DNA from: Oryzibacter oryziterrae
GTDB taxonomy: Bacteria; Pseudomonadota; Alphaproteobacteria; Rhizobiales; Pleomorphomonadaceae
Reading direction: 5' to 3'
Assembly: GCF_021864535.1 (NCBI RefSeq)
Contig: NZ_JAKJIC010000009.1
Location: 1-64,000, forward strand
Length of the DNA: 64,000 nt
Below are positions 1 through 9,013 of this stretch, one piece after another. A program made the position numbers and the translations under genes. Numbering within the stretch: the first letter of the stretch is position 1; each line of letters opens with the position of its first letter. The notes under the pieces are model-generated. The model was not told the DNA's origin. It worked only from the letters and a program-made list of their open reading frames with translations, and searched no databases.

Positions 1-760
1 GCAAACCAACCGATCAACTCATCGTCAATCACCGGTCAACAGCTCTCCGTCAGCGCTCCGTCGCCGCAGCGCCGCCGTCGATGAACGTGCTTATAGAAGG
101 CACACTCAGAACTGTCAACGAGGTTTTTTCGACACGGGAGAAGTTTCTGTTTTGGGCATTTTTCCGCAGATTTCCGCCATTCAAGCCGCTGTTATCATGG
201 GCTTTTCCACATAAGTCCACAAAATATGCATATTCTTTTTGCTGCCTAAATTTGCACACTCGTAGCCGGTTTTGCAATTTATCGCGGAAATCCGGGGTTT
301 TGCATCGAAAGTGGCGCGCGATTTTTCTGCGCACGCCCCTTCATCGCCTCTCAAGCCAGGCAAATAGCTCCCCCGGATGCCCATGGAGCGAGGTGAAGCC
401 CCCCCTGCGTCACCTGCCCCCCTCCACCTGAGACCAGAGCTGGCGCGTGATGTTCGCTCCCCCTCGTACGCACGGCGCCTGACGCACGCGAGCGCGCGCG
501 TACGTTCTGCTGGGGTACTGCGGCGCTCCTCCCACCCTCGCCCTACTCCCGCCCAATTTGCGCCGCAGGACAGCGCGAGCGTCATAATCCGCTGGATATC
601 TGCTCCACGTGGGAGCGCCCGCAGCCGCAGACGTTGACAAGTAAGACCAAGCGACGGCAAGGTCGCCGCCAAAGCGCCGGAACTGGCGGGAAAAGCGCGA
701 GAATTCAGCAATGAAAGAGTTCGGCATGGCTGGATCGAAATCACGCAGGTGCCAACTCAC
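1..760. other. Intergenic region with AT-rich core
   Basis: I find no convincing gene here. Frame 1 of the plus strand is open from the edge to a TGA at 82-84 and could be the last codons of an upstream gene, but the encoded tail is not recognisable. Positions about 120-300 are clearly AT-richer than the surroundings and contain TTTTCCACA at 203-211, which fits a relaxed DnaA-box consensus, and a near match at 250-258. Positions about 370-650 are very GC-rich and low in complexity, and the open frames across them look like composition artefacts. Confidence 0.5.
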
Positions 761-2749
761 ATGATCGCGCCGCGCCTCAATCACGACGATCCGGTCTCCA
801 GCCTCGGGAACCTGCCGCCGCTGCTCACCGTGGACAGCCGCAACGCACCTGACCGACGCAAACTGTCGCTGCGCTGGCTGAGCGGTACGATCCTGGCCTC
901 CCTCGCCTCGACCTTCCTGATGGGCGGCGCGCTCTATGCAGCCTTCAACGGCCAGGAAACCGCCTTTGCCCCGCCCACTCTGGTAACCCGCTCAATCGCG
1001 GCCGTCATTCCCACTGCCCCCGAAGAGGCGGTGGAGAAGGGCGACCTGCCGCAAGCGACCGACCTGGCCGAACCGGCGACGCAGGTGATCAAGGTCTCGA
1101 CCATCGTACGCGAGGGCGAGCATGACATCATCCGCCTGAAGCCCTTCGTCAAAGTCTCCACGGACCTGATTGCCGACCTGACGGCGATCACCGATCCGAT
1201 CCCGCCCTATAATCCCCTGCGCATCTTCGCCGACGCCAACGCCGACACCAGCCCGGAATCGGAAGCCACCCTCTACGGGGCGGACATTGACGACGAAATG
1301 ATGCTGAAGGTGTCCGACTTCCCCGTGAATGATCCGACGCTTGAAGCCGACATTCCCATGACCGTCGACCAGACGGAAAAGGTGGTGCGCGAGGCGGCGC
1401 AATTCCTCGGCGGCACCAACGTCAAGCTCGCGGCCCTCCCCCCGATCGACAGCTCGCGCTTCGACTTTGGCTTCAGCCAGTCCGATCCGCTGCAGGATCT
1501 CGGCGTGCGCATCGTGCCGGAGAACGTGTCCTTCGTGCCGACGACCGAAGACCAGCACCCAGGTGCGGCGGAGCATCAGGCCTTCGAAGATCGCAAGGTG
1601 GACGTTGAACAGGACACCCCGATCGAGCAGATCCTGACCGACAATGAAGCAACCGACGACGAAGCCGGCGACATTGTCATGGCCTTCTATCGCGCCGCTC
1701 ATCTGAGAAATCTGTCTGCCGGCGATCAGATCCGCATCCGCCTCGCCCCCGACAACACCGACGAGACCGACCGCTACCGTCCGATCCTGATCTCGGTCTA
1801 CCGCGCCGGCCAGCATGTTGCCTCCGTCGGCCTGTCCGACCAGAGCGAATATGTGAAGGTCGACGAGCCGCCCCCGTCCGAGGAGGTCGCCTCCGGTGGC
1901 GATGCGGACGATGGCGCGCCGCGCCCCCGCCTCTACGAGAGCCTTTATCAGACGGCCCTGCGCAACAACATTCCGCCGGGCCTGATCGACGAGCTGATCC
2001 GCGTCTACTCCTTCGATCTCGACTTCAACACCCGCATCCAGCCGGGCGACAGCTTCCAGGTGGTCTACACCGGAGGCGATGCCAACGCCGGCGAAAACGC
2101 CGACCCCGGCGAAATCGTCTATACGGCGATCACGCTGGGCGGCAAGGAAAAGCGCTTCTATCGCTATCGCGCGCCCGACGACGGGTCGGTGGACTATTAC
2201 GATTCGGACGGCAAGAGCGCCAAGAAGTTCCTGCTGCGCAAGCCCATGTCGGGCGGCACCTTCCGCTCCGGCTTCGGCGCCCGCAATCATCCGCTGCTCG
2301 GCGTCGTGAAGATGCACACCGGCGTCGACTGGGCTGCGCCCCGCGGTACGCCGATCATGGCGGCGGGCGACGGCATCGTCACCTATGCCCGCTGGAAGAA
2401 CGGATACGGCAACTACATCGAGATCCAGCATACCAACGGCTACGCCACCGCCTACGCGCACCAGACCGCTTTCGCCAAGGGAATCGCCGAAGGCAGCCGC
2501 GTGCGCCAGGGCCAGATCATCGGCTATGTCGGCACCACCGGCCTCTCCACGGGACCGCATCTGCATTACGAAGTGCATGTGAACGGCACGCCGGTCGATC
2601 CGCTGCGCATCAAGCTGCCGCAGGGCCGCACACTCGACGGCACGATTCTCACCTCCTTCGAGACCGAGCGCGAGCGGGTCGACACCTTGCTGGCGGGCGG
2701 GAACCAGACCTCCAAGGTTGCCGCGGCCGCTCAAACCGGCGGCGGCTGA
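761..2749 (+). CDS. M23 family metallopeptidase, membrane-anchored
   Basis: Probable cell-wall endopeptidase that cuts peptidoglycan cross-links in the periplasm. The protein is about 662 residues. A single hydrophobic segment lies near residues 40-62, so it is likely a type II membrane protein with the bulk in the periplasm. The C-terminal 130 residues form the LytM/M23 fold: HTGVDWAAP supplies the first zinc ligands (His, Asp) and GPHLHYEVHVNG the HxH motif, so the zinc site looks complete. The long acidic middle part has no motif I recognise beyond an OapA/LysM-like linker. A GTG at 749 is in frame; I prefer the ATG at 761, which has a purine-rich CAGG about 12 nt upstream. It stands alone, followed by a tRNA. 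The family call is safe; the exact substrate is not. Confidence 0.9.
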   Translation: MIAPRLNHDDPVSSLGNLPPLLTVDSRNAPDRRKLSLRWLSGTILASLASTFLMGGALYAAFNGQETAFAPPTLVTRSIAAVIPTAPEEAVEKGDLPQATDLAEPATQVIKVSTIVREGEHDIIRLKPFVKVSTDLIADLTAITDPIPPYNPLRIFADANADTSPESEATLYGADIDDEMMLKVSDFPVNDPTLEADIPMTVDQTEKVVREAAQFLGGTNVKLAALPPIDSSRFDFGFSQSDPLQDLGVRIVPENVSFVPTTEDQHPGAAEHQAFEDRKVDVEQDTPIEQILTDNEATDDEAGDIVMAFYRAAHLRNLSAGDQIRIRLAPDNTDETDRYRPILISVYRAGQHVASVGLSDQSEYVKVDEPPPSEEVASGGDADDGAPRPRLYESLYQTALRNNIPPGLIDELIRVYSFDLDFNTRIQPGDSFQVVYTGGDANAGENADPGEIVYTAITLGGKEKRFYRYRAPDDGSVDYYDSDGKSAKKFLLRKPMSGGTFRSGFGARNHPLLGVVKMHTGVDWAAPRGTPIMAAGDGIVTYARWKNGYGNYIEIQHTNGYATAYAHQTAFAKGIAEGSRVRQGQIIGYVGTTGLSTGPHLHYEVHVNGTPVDPLRIKLPQGRTLDGTILTSFETERERVDTLLAGGNQTSKVAAAAQTGGG

Positions 2750-2910
2750 TCGCACGGGCTACCCGGCCCAGCGTCGGCAATCCACATGGATCGGCCTCCA
2801 TCAGGGCGGTCTTGAGGTGGCTGTGAGTTTTCCTTCCGAAGCGCTTGACAGCCCCCGCCCCCCGCCCTTATATCGGCGCACTTTCCGCCGGGGCAGCCCG
2901 GTGGCCGGAT

Positions 2911-2987
2911 GGCAGCGTAGCTCAGTTGGCTAGAGCGAAGGACTCATAACCCTTAGGTCGGCAGTTCGATTCTGCCCGCTGCTACCA
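2911..2987 (+). tRNA. tRNA-Met (CAT), elongator type
   Basis: A 77-nt cloverleaf with anticodon CAT (2944-2946), D-arm GCTCAGTTGGCTAGAGC, T-arm with TTCGATT, and an encoded 3' CCA. The acceptor stem pairs GGCAGCG with CGCTGCT, giving a G-U at position 1-72. A CAT anticodon can also mark tRNA-Ile2 read through lysidine. The 5' sequence resembles elongator Met tRNAs (compare E. coli metT), so Met is preferred. Confidence 0.85.
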
Positions 2988-3095
2988 TCTCTCTTCCAAA
3001 ACAGGACAGGGTTTATCAGGTTTGTTCCTGACTTGCCTGACTGCGTTCAAACGCTCATTCCCGATCGATCTTTCTTCTCCGCAGGCGGGACCAGC

Positions 3096-3530
3096 ATGCC
3101 GGATTCATCCCCTTCCCTGTCCGTGCCGCACGGATCGATCAACGAAGACACCATCCATGCGCTGGTGCACGGCTTCTACGGCAAGGCCATGGCCGACCCG
3201 CTGCTCGGCCCGATCTTCGCGCGCGAAGTCCCGGCCGAACTCTGGCCGCATCATCTCGAGAAGATGTGCGCCTTCTGGTCGTCGACCCTGCTGAAGTCGG
3301 GCCGCTATCACGGGCGCCCGCTGCCGCCCCATCTCGCCTTGCCGGAGCTGGACGATCGGTTGTTCGGCCGCTGGCTGCAGCTGTTCAAGGAAACCCTCAG
3401 CGAGGTCTTTGTGGCCGAGGATGCCGCCTCGACCATAGCGCTCGCGGAGCGGATCGCCCACAGCTTCCGCCTGGCGCGCGCCTTCCATGAAGGGCGCGAT
3501 TCGACGGGTCTGCGCATGCTGAAAGCCTAA
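3096..3530 (+). CDS. Group III truncated haemoglobin
   Basis: Small haem protein of about 144 residues, likely binding O2, NO or peroxide in the cytoplasm; the physiological role of group III globins is poorly defined. The sequence has the family pattern: an FYGKAMADPLLGPIF-type A/B helix near residues 27-41, HHLEKMCAFW near 52-61, and the Y-x-G-x-P...H stretch near 71-79, where His79 is the expected proximal haem ligand. An upstream ATG at 3033 would add 21 residues; I chose 3096 because AGGCGGGA lies just upstream and globin homology starts shortly after. It is about 130 bp before the two-component system on the same strand but has its own upstream region. Confidence 0.88.
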   Translation: MPDSSPSLSVPHGSINEDTIHALVHGFYGKAMADPLLGPIFAREVPAELWPHHLEKMCAFWSSTLLKSGRYHGRPLPPHLALPELDDRLFGRWLQLFKETLSEVFVAEDAASTIALAERIAHSFRLARAFHEGRDSTGLRMLKA

Positions 3531-3660
3531 CAGTCCCTGGTCCGGGGGACCCCGGGGCACACTTTGTTATCGAAGGCCCAAACTTTTTTAGAGCCACGCT
3601 TCATTCTTGCCGCCGGTAGCTGTAGGCTGCGCCCCCTCGAAGGGAGCATTTTTCGCGGCC

Positions 3661-4983
3661 ATGCGGCACATCCTGCTGAACCTTGCGATTGGTCTTTTCG
3701 GCGCAATCCTGCTTGTCCTGACCCTCGCCGGCGCTGCCATGATCTGGGGTGAGCGGCTGGATCTCGCAGCCGCGCAAAACCAGGAAATGCAGGAAGGGCG
3801 CAATCTGATCGCCACGAACCTGCTGCCCGCCACCGACACAATCAAGGACCAGGCGCGCATCGCCAACATCATCCGTGCCTTTGACGACAATCCGCTGGTA
3901 TCCGCCCACCTCGTCGATCCCTGGGGCTTTGACCGCCTGCAATCGGTGCCGGCGCGCGTCGCCTACCAGCCGCCGAGCTGGTTCGTCTGGCTGGTCGCCC
4001 CCAAGCGGCAAGAGGTCCACATCGATTTCGGCCAGACCGGAACCTTGCACCTGCAGCCCTATCTCTTGCCGAGTGTAGAGACCATCTGGCACCGGACGGC
4101 AATGAACCTTGGTGCCATGGCAGGCGGACTGTTCTTCATCAGCGTCATTGCAATTTTCCTCGTCCGCCGGTCGCTCCATGTGCTGACGGATCTCGAACAG
4201 GCGTCGGTGCGCCTGCTTTCCGGCGATGAAGGGCAAATGGGCGCTCGATCCACACTGGGTCAGGCTTTCGACCGCCTCGCCGGCAAGTTTCAGGAAACCA
4301 TCGCCCAGAATGCGCGTCTGACCCGCATGATCGACCGATTGCAGGAAGAGGAGCGCTCGGAGCTGGCGCGCAATCTGCACGACGACATCGGCCCCCAGCT
4401 GTTTGCCGTGGATGTCGACGCCTCGACCATCATCCGCCAGAGCGAGCAACAATCCCCCGATCTTCACGCCATTGCGGAACGGGCTAGCGCCATCCGGGCG
4501 TCGGCGACAACCATGAAGCGGCACGTGCGCCAGCTTTTGGGGCAGCTTCGCCCCAACGAAGCTCTCAAGCTCGGTCTGGAGCCGGCCGTCCGCAATCTCG
4601 CCGGCTACTGGAACGAGCGCCGGCCCGAGCTGAAATTCGGGATCAGCATCGCCTCCGAACCACACAATGGCCTTTTGGATGGAACGCTCTATGCCGTCAT
4701 TCGCGAGGCGATTGCCAATGCCGTCAAGCACGGGCACCCCAGATACATCGACATTTCCGTGGACTCCTCTGCCCAGGAACTGAGGCTGAGAGTTGCCGAC
4801 GACGGCGGCGGCGCTGCCAGTTTCGAAGGCCCCGGCTATGGCGTCATCGGCATGCGCGAGCGGGTCCAGTCCGTCGGCGGGCGGTTCATCATCGATCGCC
4901 GCGTCGACGTCGCAGGCGTCGTGGTTGCCGCAACCATTCCCTTCGGCCAGAATGGCCACAACCCAATTGGAGCTCGACAATGA
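3661..4983 (+). CDS. NarL-type sensor histidine kinase (HisKA_3)
   Basis: Membrane sensor kinase of about 440 residues. One transmembrane helix lies near residues 5-27 and a second near 150-168, leaving an extracytoplasmic sensor of about 120 residues with no domain I can name. A HAMP-like linker follows, then the HisKA_3 dimerisation helix with ARNLHDDIGPQL, where His240 is the phosphorylated histidine, and a C-terminal HATPase_c domain (EAIANAVKHG N-box, VADDGGG G-box, GYGVIGMRERV). The frame opens at 3607, but ATG 3661 has GAAGGGAG upstream and starts directly before the membrane helix. Its stop overlaps the response-regulator start by 4 nt (ATGA), so the two are translationally coupled. 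The stimulus is unknown. Confidence 0.9.
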   Translation: MRHILLNLAIGLFGAILLVLTLAGAAMIWGERLDLAAAQNQEMQEGRNLIATNLLPATDTIKDQARIANIIRAFDDNPLVSAHLVDPWGFDRLQSVPARVAYQPPSWFVWLVAPKRQEVHIDFGQTGTLHLQPYLLPSVETIWHRTAMNLGAMAGGLFFISVIAIFLVRRSLHVLTDLEQASVRLLSGDEGQMGARSTLGQAFDRLAGKFQETIAQNARLTRMIDRLQEEERSELARNLHDDIGPQLFAVDVDASTIIRQSEQQSPDLHAIAERASAIRASATTMKRHVRQLLGQLRPNEALKLGLEPAVRNLAGYWNERRPELKFGISIASEPHNGLLDGTLYAVIREAIANAVKHGHPRYIDISVDSSAQELRLRVADDGGGAASFEGPGYGVIGMRERVQSVGGRFIIDRRVDVAGVVVAATIPFGQNGHNPIGARQ

Positions 4984-5624
4984 AGATTCTTGTCGTCGAT
5001 GATCACGCCGTGGTCCGCGAGGGCGCAAGCCGCCTGCTGGCCACTTTGGCGCCCGACGAAATCGCTGAAGCCGAAACGCCCGAGGAAGGCTTTCGCCGAT
5101 TTGTCGAGATGCGGCCGGACGTTACCGTTCTCGACATCAACTTGCGCGGCGGAAGCGGCCTCGATCTTCTGCGTCGTATCCGCGGAGAAGACGCTGGCGC
5201 GCGCGTGGTCATCTTCTCGATGTACTCCGACGTCGTCTATGCCAACTCCGCCCGCCGGGCCGGGGCCATCGGCTACGTGTCCAAGAGCGCGTCGTCCGAC
5301 GATCTGCTGACGGCTGTGCGCCTGGCAAGCGCCGGCCAGTCTTTCGTGGACGAGGAGCTGGCTGCCATGCTCGACAGCGACATGCGGCCGGATCAGGACC
5401 CGTTCCAATCGCTGGCCCGTCGCGAGATCGAAGTGCTTCGGCTACTCGGCGACGGCCTTGGACTCAACGAAATCTCCGAACAGCTTGGCATCGCCTACAA
5501 GACCGTTGCCAACACCTGCACGCGCATCAAGGAGAAGCTCGGCCTTGAGCGCACGGGCGACCTGATCCGCTACGCGGTGGAGAACCGCCACAACAGGCTC
5601 TCGGAACGCAATCTGGATATGTGA
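4980..5624 (+). CDS. LuxR/NarL family response regulator
   Basis: DNA-binding response regulator of 214 residues, partner of the kinase directly upstream. The receiver domain occupies residues 1-120, with the acidic pocket VVDDH at 5-9, the phosphoacceptor Asp52 in VLDINL and the conserved Lys102 in YVSKSA. A LuxR-type helix-turn-helix follows at about 140-205 (LARREIEVLRLLGDGL, NEISEQLGIAYKTVANT). The order matches NarL/UhpA/FixJ-like regulators. The closest target on the same strand is not obvious, because the next gene downstream is convergent. A bidirectional terminator follows. Confidence 0.93.
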   Translation: MKILVVDDHAVVREGASRLLATLAPDEIAEAETPEEGFRRFVEMRPDVTVLDINLRGGSGLDLLRRIRGEDAGARVVIFSMYSDVVYANSARRAGAIGYVSKSASSDDLLTAVRLASAGQSFVDEELAAMLDSDMRPDQDPFQSLARREIEVLRLLGDGLGLNEISEQLGIAYKTVANTCTRIKEKLGLERTGDLIRYAVENRHNRLSERNLDM

Positions 5625-5700
5625 CCGAAAGGGGGGGGCGCGACAGACCTCTCCTGTTGGATGGACAGCGTCCGGGCATCAGCGATGCACAAATAAAAGA

Positions 5701-5731
5701 GGCCAGCTCGTGCACCGAGCCGGCCCTTTTT
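5701..5731 (+). terminator. Rho-independent terminator, probably bidirectional
   Basis: GGCCAGCTCG pairs with CGAGCCGGCC around a short loop, with one mismatch, followed on the plus strand by CTTTTTC. On the minus strand the hairpin is followed by CTCTTTTATTT. It sits between two convergent genes and can serve both. Confidence 0.8.
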
Positions 5732-5751
5732 CATACTCAGTTTCTGAAACG

Positions 5752-6906
5752 TCAGTTCACGTAGAACTCGCGAATACGCGCAGCGGTGTAAGCCGGATTG
5801 ACCGTCGAGTTGAGCAGGAGCAGGAACTTCTGCAACTCGCCCGCAGTGGCATTGGCCACATAGACGATGTCGCCGTCATAGATGCGGAAGCGACGGGCCT
5901 GGAACAGGCCGTCGGCCTGACGCAGGTCGATCCTGTAGACCATCGGGATGGGCTGATCGACAGCCGCTGACGTCGCCCCAAGTTGGGTTGCCACACCTGG
6001 CTGCTCGTAGCGGAACACGAAGACGCCCGCCGGATCGGCGCGCTGATCGATCAGGCCGCCCAGCCTTGCAAGTGCCTGATCGAGCGTAAGCTCGCCAGCA
6101 TTGAACGGGACTTCCAGATTGCGCATGGTCGCGCCGAAGGCCGTGAAGGTCTGCGGATCCTTGGTGACCGTCAGCATGTCGCCCGCACGAACGTAGATAT
6201 TCTCGGACGGCTTTTCGACAATGGTCTGCAGCGGCACGCGGCGCGTGAGCTTGCCGCGCGTCAGCTGGACGAAGAGATCGAAGGTTTCCCCCTTCCAGCC
6301 GCCATTGAGGGCGAGAATGTCGAGGATCTTGGCGCCCTTGAGAGCGATTGGAACCATGCCGCCGGCAACGACGTCACCGGTGACGGTAACGGTCCGCGAC
6401 ATCGGCTTGACCACAGACACCATCACCTGAGGCTCGATGGCCTTGCCGGCCAGAGCCTCTTCGATCGCGGCCTTCACTTCACGGGGCGTGCGACCGACCG
6501 CGCGAATCTCACCGGCATAGGGAATCTGGATGGTGCCATCCGTGGTAACCGGCTGTTCGGGGATGGTCGCCGTCTTTGTGCCGCCACCGAGACTGCCGGA
6601 CGCCGACGAGAACAGACCGCCCATCGCGGCCTCGAAGATCACGACGGAAACCATGTCGCCGATCCCGAGGATCTCGGCACCGGTGCCCGCGCCAGCGTTG
6701 CCGAAGCTGGCGGAAAAGTTGAGATCTGTACGTTGGGCGAGGATGTCGAGCGCATGATTGTCGACCTCCACAACCTTGTATTTGCTTTCGGAAGACGCCG
6801 CGCCACCCGAAATTTCACCAGACGAGGGTCCGGAGGCGGGCATAACGGAACAGCCTGCAAGCGTTAAGGCAGCAACACAAACTGCGGTCAAAAACGTTTT
6901 CTTCAA
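5752..6906 (-). CDS. Wza-like polysaccharide export lipoprotein
   Basis: Outer-membrane polysaccharide export (OPX) family lipoprotein of about 384 residues. I chose a TTG start at 6906 because GGGAGG lies 5 nt upstream and it gives a compact signal peptide ending in the lipobox LAGC, lipidated at Cys19. The frame is open up to 6987. The Poly_export domain follows (ILGIGDMVSVVIFE, then the repeat with DGTIQIPYAGEIRAVGRT), then SLBB-type domains containing KPSENIYVRAGD and an AFGAT motif. In known systems such proteins form the exit channel for capsule or exopolysaccharide. No glycosyltransferase, Wzc-like kinase or polymerase is nearby, so its partner lies outside the window. A clear paralogue lies at 49501-50694. 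Confidence 0.9.
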   Translation of the reverse strand: MKKTFLTAVCVAALTLAGCSVMPASGPSSGEISGGAASSESKYKVVEVDNHALDILAQRTDLNFSASFGNAGAGTGAEILGIGDMVSVVIFEAAMGGLFSSASGSLGGGTKTATIPEQPVTTDGTIQIPYAGEIRAVGRTPREVKAAIEEALAGKAIEPQVMVSVVKPMSRTVTVTGDVVAGGMVPIALKGAKILDILALNGGWKGETFDLFVQLTRGKLTRRVPLQTIVEKPSENIYVRAGDMLTVTKDPQTFTAFGATMRNLEVPFNAGELTLDQALARLGGLIDQRADPAGVFVFRYEQPGVATQLGATSAAVDQPIPMVYRIDLRQADGLFQARRFRIYDGDIVYVANATAGELQKFLLLLNSTVNPAYTAARIREFYVN

Positions 6907-7169
6907 GCCGCCCTCCCGAGCACCCGACGCATAGCCAGGTACCATATTCCAAGCCACTTCAAACAATTCATTGAAATAGCTAGGCAAAAACTCAACACAC
7001 CATCAGGCTTCAATCCAATACCCCAGATTCCTAACCAAATAAATACGAAGAGCCCCAGCCCCCCGGATTGATCCTCCAGAGTCTCAAAAATGCACCAGAA
7101 TTGCCGCAGTTTCGCAAGTCCTTCCCGCTGTGGATAGCCTCGGAAGTCACCAATCCGCTGTGGGCAGTC

Positions 7170-7832
7170 TCATTCGATGCGCGCCAGCGCCTTGTAGACA
7201 TGCACCATCAGCGCGGTAGCAAAGAGCGGCGTCAGGAGATTGAGAATCGGCACGGCAAGAACGGCAGTGATGATCAGCCCTGCCAGGAACAGCTTGCCGC
7301 TGAAGCGCTGACGCATCTGCCGAACGGTCTGCGGGTCATGAAAGCGCGACGCGACGAACTCGAAATACTCGCGACCGATCAGATAGGCGTTCACTACGAA
7401 GAAGATCGGCACGTTGACTCCGGGAAGCAGGAGCAGAAGGAGAAGCGCCGCGTTCACCACCACGAGCAGGCCGGTGAAGCGCAAGGCAGATGCAAGCCCC
7501 GTCCAGAAGTCGAGCGGTTTGCCCGGTGGGTCCTGCGGATAATGGGTTCGTTCGACCACTTCGGCCACTTCATCAAGGAAGAGCCCCGCGAACAGGCCAG
7601 TGACGGGGGCTACCAGAAAGCCGAGGCCGACGGCCAGCACCAAGCCGGTTACAAAATTGGCGAACCAGAGCCAGTTCTCAGGCAAGGCCGGCATCATCGC
7701 GTCCATGCCGGTATGTACCCCGATCCAGACGACGGCAAGCAGACCGACCGTCAGGCCGATCGACCGCCAGAAGACGGAGCGAAACGGCGGCGAGAAGATC
7801 TGCTGGAAGGCAAGAAGGGCGGCTGAAAGCAT
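7170..7832 (-). CDS. EI24/CysZ-family integral membrane protein
   Basis: Membrane protein of 220 residues of the EI24 superfamily, the group that includes the sulfate transporter CysZ. Hydrophobic segments are visible near residues 25-45, 62-90, 130-155 and 180-205. The start MLSAALLAFQQIFSPPFRSVF followed by a Trp- and Arg-containing turn is typical of this family in alphaproteobacteria. Sulfate import for cysteine synthesis is the family precedent, but no cys gene lies nearby, so the substrate is uncertain. It is divergent from the adenosine kinase gene, sharing a 125-bp upstream region. Confidence 0.82.
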   Translation of the reverse strand: MLSAALLAFQQIFSPPFRSVFWRSIGLTVGLLAVVWIGVHTGMDAMMPALPENWLWFANFVTGLVLAVGLGFLVAPVTGLFAGLFLDEVAEVVERTHYPQDPPGKPLDFWTGLASALRFTGLLVVVNAALLLLLLLPGVNVPIFFVVNAYLIGREYFEFVASRFHDPQTVRQMRQRFSGKLFLAGLIITAVLAVPILNLLTPLFATALMVHVYKALARIE

Positions 7833-7957
7833 TTTTTGGCAACCTTATGGAGATGGCGAAGCGCGCGCTTGCCCCGCATTTGGGAATGCGCTAGGCCGAA
7901 GAGAAGAGGCGGCGGGTGCATTTCCGCCCGAAATGTCGTGCAGGGGTTCCCGGACTG

Positions 7958-8959
7958 ATGGCTCATAAATTCGACGTGCTGACGATCGGCAATGCGATCG
8001 TCGACATACTCGCGCATGCGGAAGAGAAGGTCCTTCTCGATCTCGGCGTGACCAAGGGCATGATGCGCCTCATTGATGCGGACGAAGCCGCGCGCATCTA
8101 CACCCTGATGGGGCCTGCCATCGAAGCCTCCGGCGGCTCGGCCGCCAACACCGCAGCGGGCGTCGCCTCCTTCGGCGGCATGGCGGCCTATATCGGCAAG
8201 GTCGCCACCGATGAGTTCGGGCGAATCTTCTCGCACGACATCAATGCCCTGGGTGTGCATTTTGCCACCGCCCCGCTGTCCAGCGGCGCGCCGACGGCCC
8301 GCAGCATGATCCTCATCACGCCGGATGCCGAGCGCACCATGAACACCTATCTCGGTGCCTGCCAGCAGCTGACCGAGGACGACATTGACGAAACCGTCGT
8401 TGGCGGTGCGCTGCACACCTACCTCGAGGGCTATCTGTGGGATCCGCCAGCCGCCAAGATTGCCTTCCGCAAGGCGGCCGCCATCGCCCATGCCCACGGT
8501 CGCGAAGTGTCCATCACGCTCTCGGACAGCTTCTGCGTCGATCGCTATCGCGCCGAGTTCCTCGAACTGATGCGGACCGGCACTGTCGACCTCGTCTTCG
8601 CCAACAAGGATGAAGTGCGCGCGCTTTATGAGACGTCCGACCTCGACACCGCCGTGACTTGCTTCCGCCAGGACTGCCGGTCCGGTGCCGTGACACTCGG
8701 CGGCGATGGCGCCCTGGCCTTCCGCGAGGGAGAACTGGCGACCGCCTCCGCCTATCCGGTCGAGACGCTGACCGACATGACGGGCGCCGGCGATCAGTTT
8801 GCCGCCGGATTCCTCTACGGCATCGCCCGCGGCCTGCCGCTGAAAGCTGCCACCGAACTCGGCTGCATGGCTGGATCGGAATGCGTCGGCCATATCGGCC
8901 CGCGCCCGGCCGTCAATCTCGCGCAGCTCGCCCGCGACACCGGCCTGCGCCTTTCGTAA
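7958..8959 (+). CDS. PfkB-family sugar kinase, probable adenosine kinase
   Basis: Cytoplasmic kinase of 333 residues, most likely phosphorylating adenosine to AMP. The ribokinase fold is clear: an N-terminal glycine signature GGSAANTAAGVASFGG at about 59-74, and the C-terminal ATP/anion-hole motif DMTGAGDQFAAGF at 273-285, with Asp279 the likely catalytic base. The start MAHKFDVLTIGNAIVD matches alphaproteobacterial adenosine kinases. The frame opens at 7916, but ATG 7958 has AGGGG 11 nt upstream and starts at the family N-terminus. It converges on the methionine-cycle operon. Adenosine is the by-product of S-adenosylhomocysteine hydrolysis, so the location fits, although the gene is on the other strand. 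Confidence 0.87.
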   Translation: MAHKFDVLTIGNAIVDILAHAEEKVLLDLGVTKGMMRLIDADEAARIYTLMGPAIEASGGSAANTAAGVASFGGMAAYIGKVATDEFGRIFSHDINALGVHFATAPLSSGAPTARSMILITPDAERTMNTYLGACQQLTEDDIDETVVGGALHTYLEGYLWDPPAAKIAFRKAAAIAHAHGREVSITLSDSFCVDRYRAEFLELMRTGTVDLVFANKDEVRALYETSDLDTAVTCFRQDCRSGAVTLGGDGALAFREGELATASAYPVETLTDMTGAGDQFAAGFLYGIARGLPLKAATELGCMAGSECVGHIGPRPAVNLAQLARDTGLRLS

Positions 8960-8970
8960 GCCGCACCCAC

Positions 8971-9013
8971 AAAAAGAAGAAACCGCGTCAACCAGACGGT
9001 TGAACGCGGTTTC
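8971..9013 (-). terminator. Terminator hairpin downstream of metH
   Basis: GAAACCGCGT-CAACC pairs with GGTTG-A-ACGCGGTTTC (8979-9013, one bulge). On the minus strand the hairpin is followed by CTTCTTTTTG, so it fits termination of the methionine operon about 200 nt after the metH stop. It may also stop the convergent kinase gene. The 9014-9209 stretch holds no gene. Confidence 0.65.

Noticed and set aside
1-84. Possible 3' end of an upstream gene in frame 1
   Set aside because: Only 27 codons ending in an Arg run; no recognisable C-terminus and no support beyond being open.
81-431. Open frame of 116 codons at the window start
   Set aside because: Crosses the AT-rich patch, has poor codon use and no protein pattern; probably non-coding.
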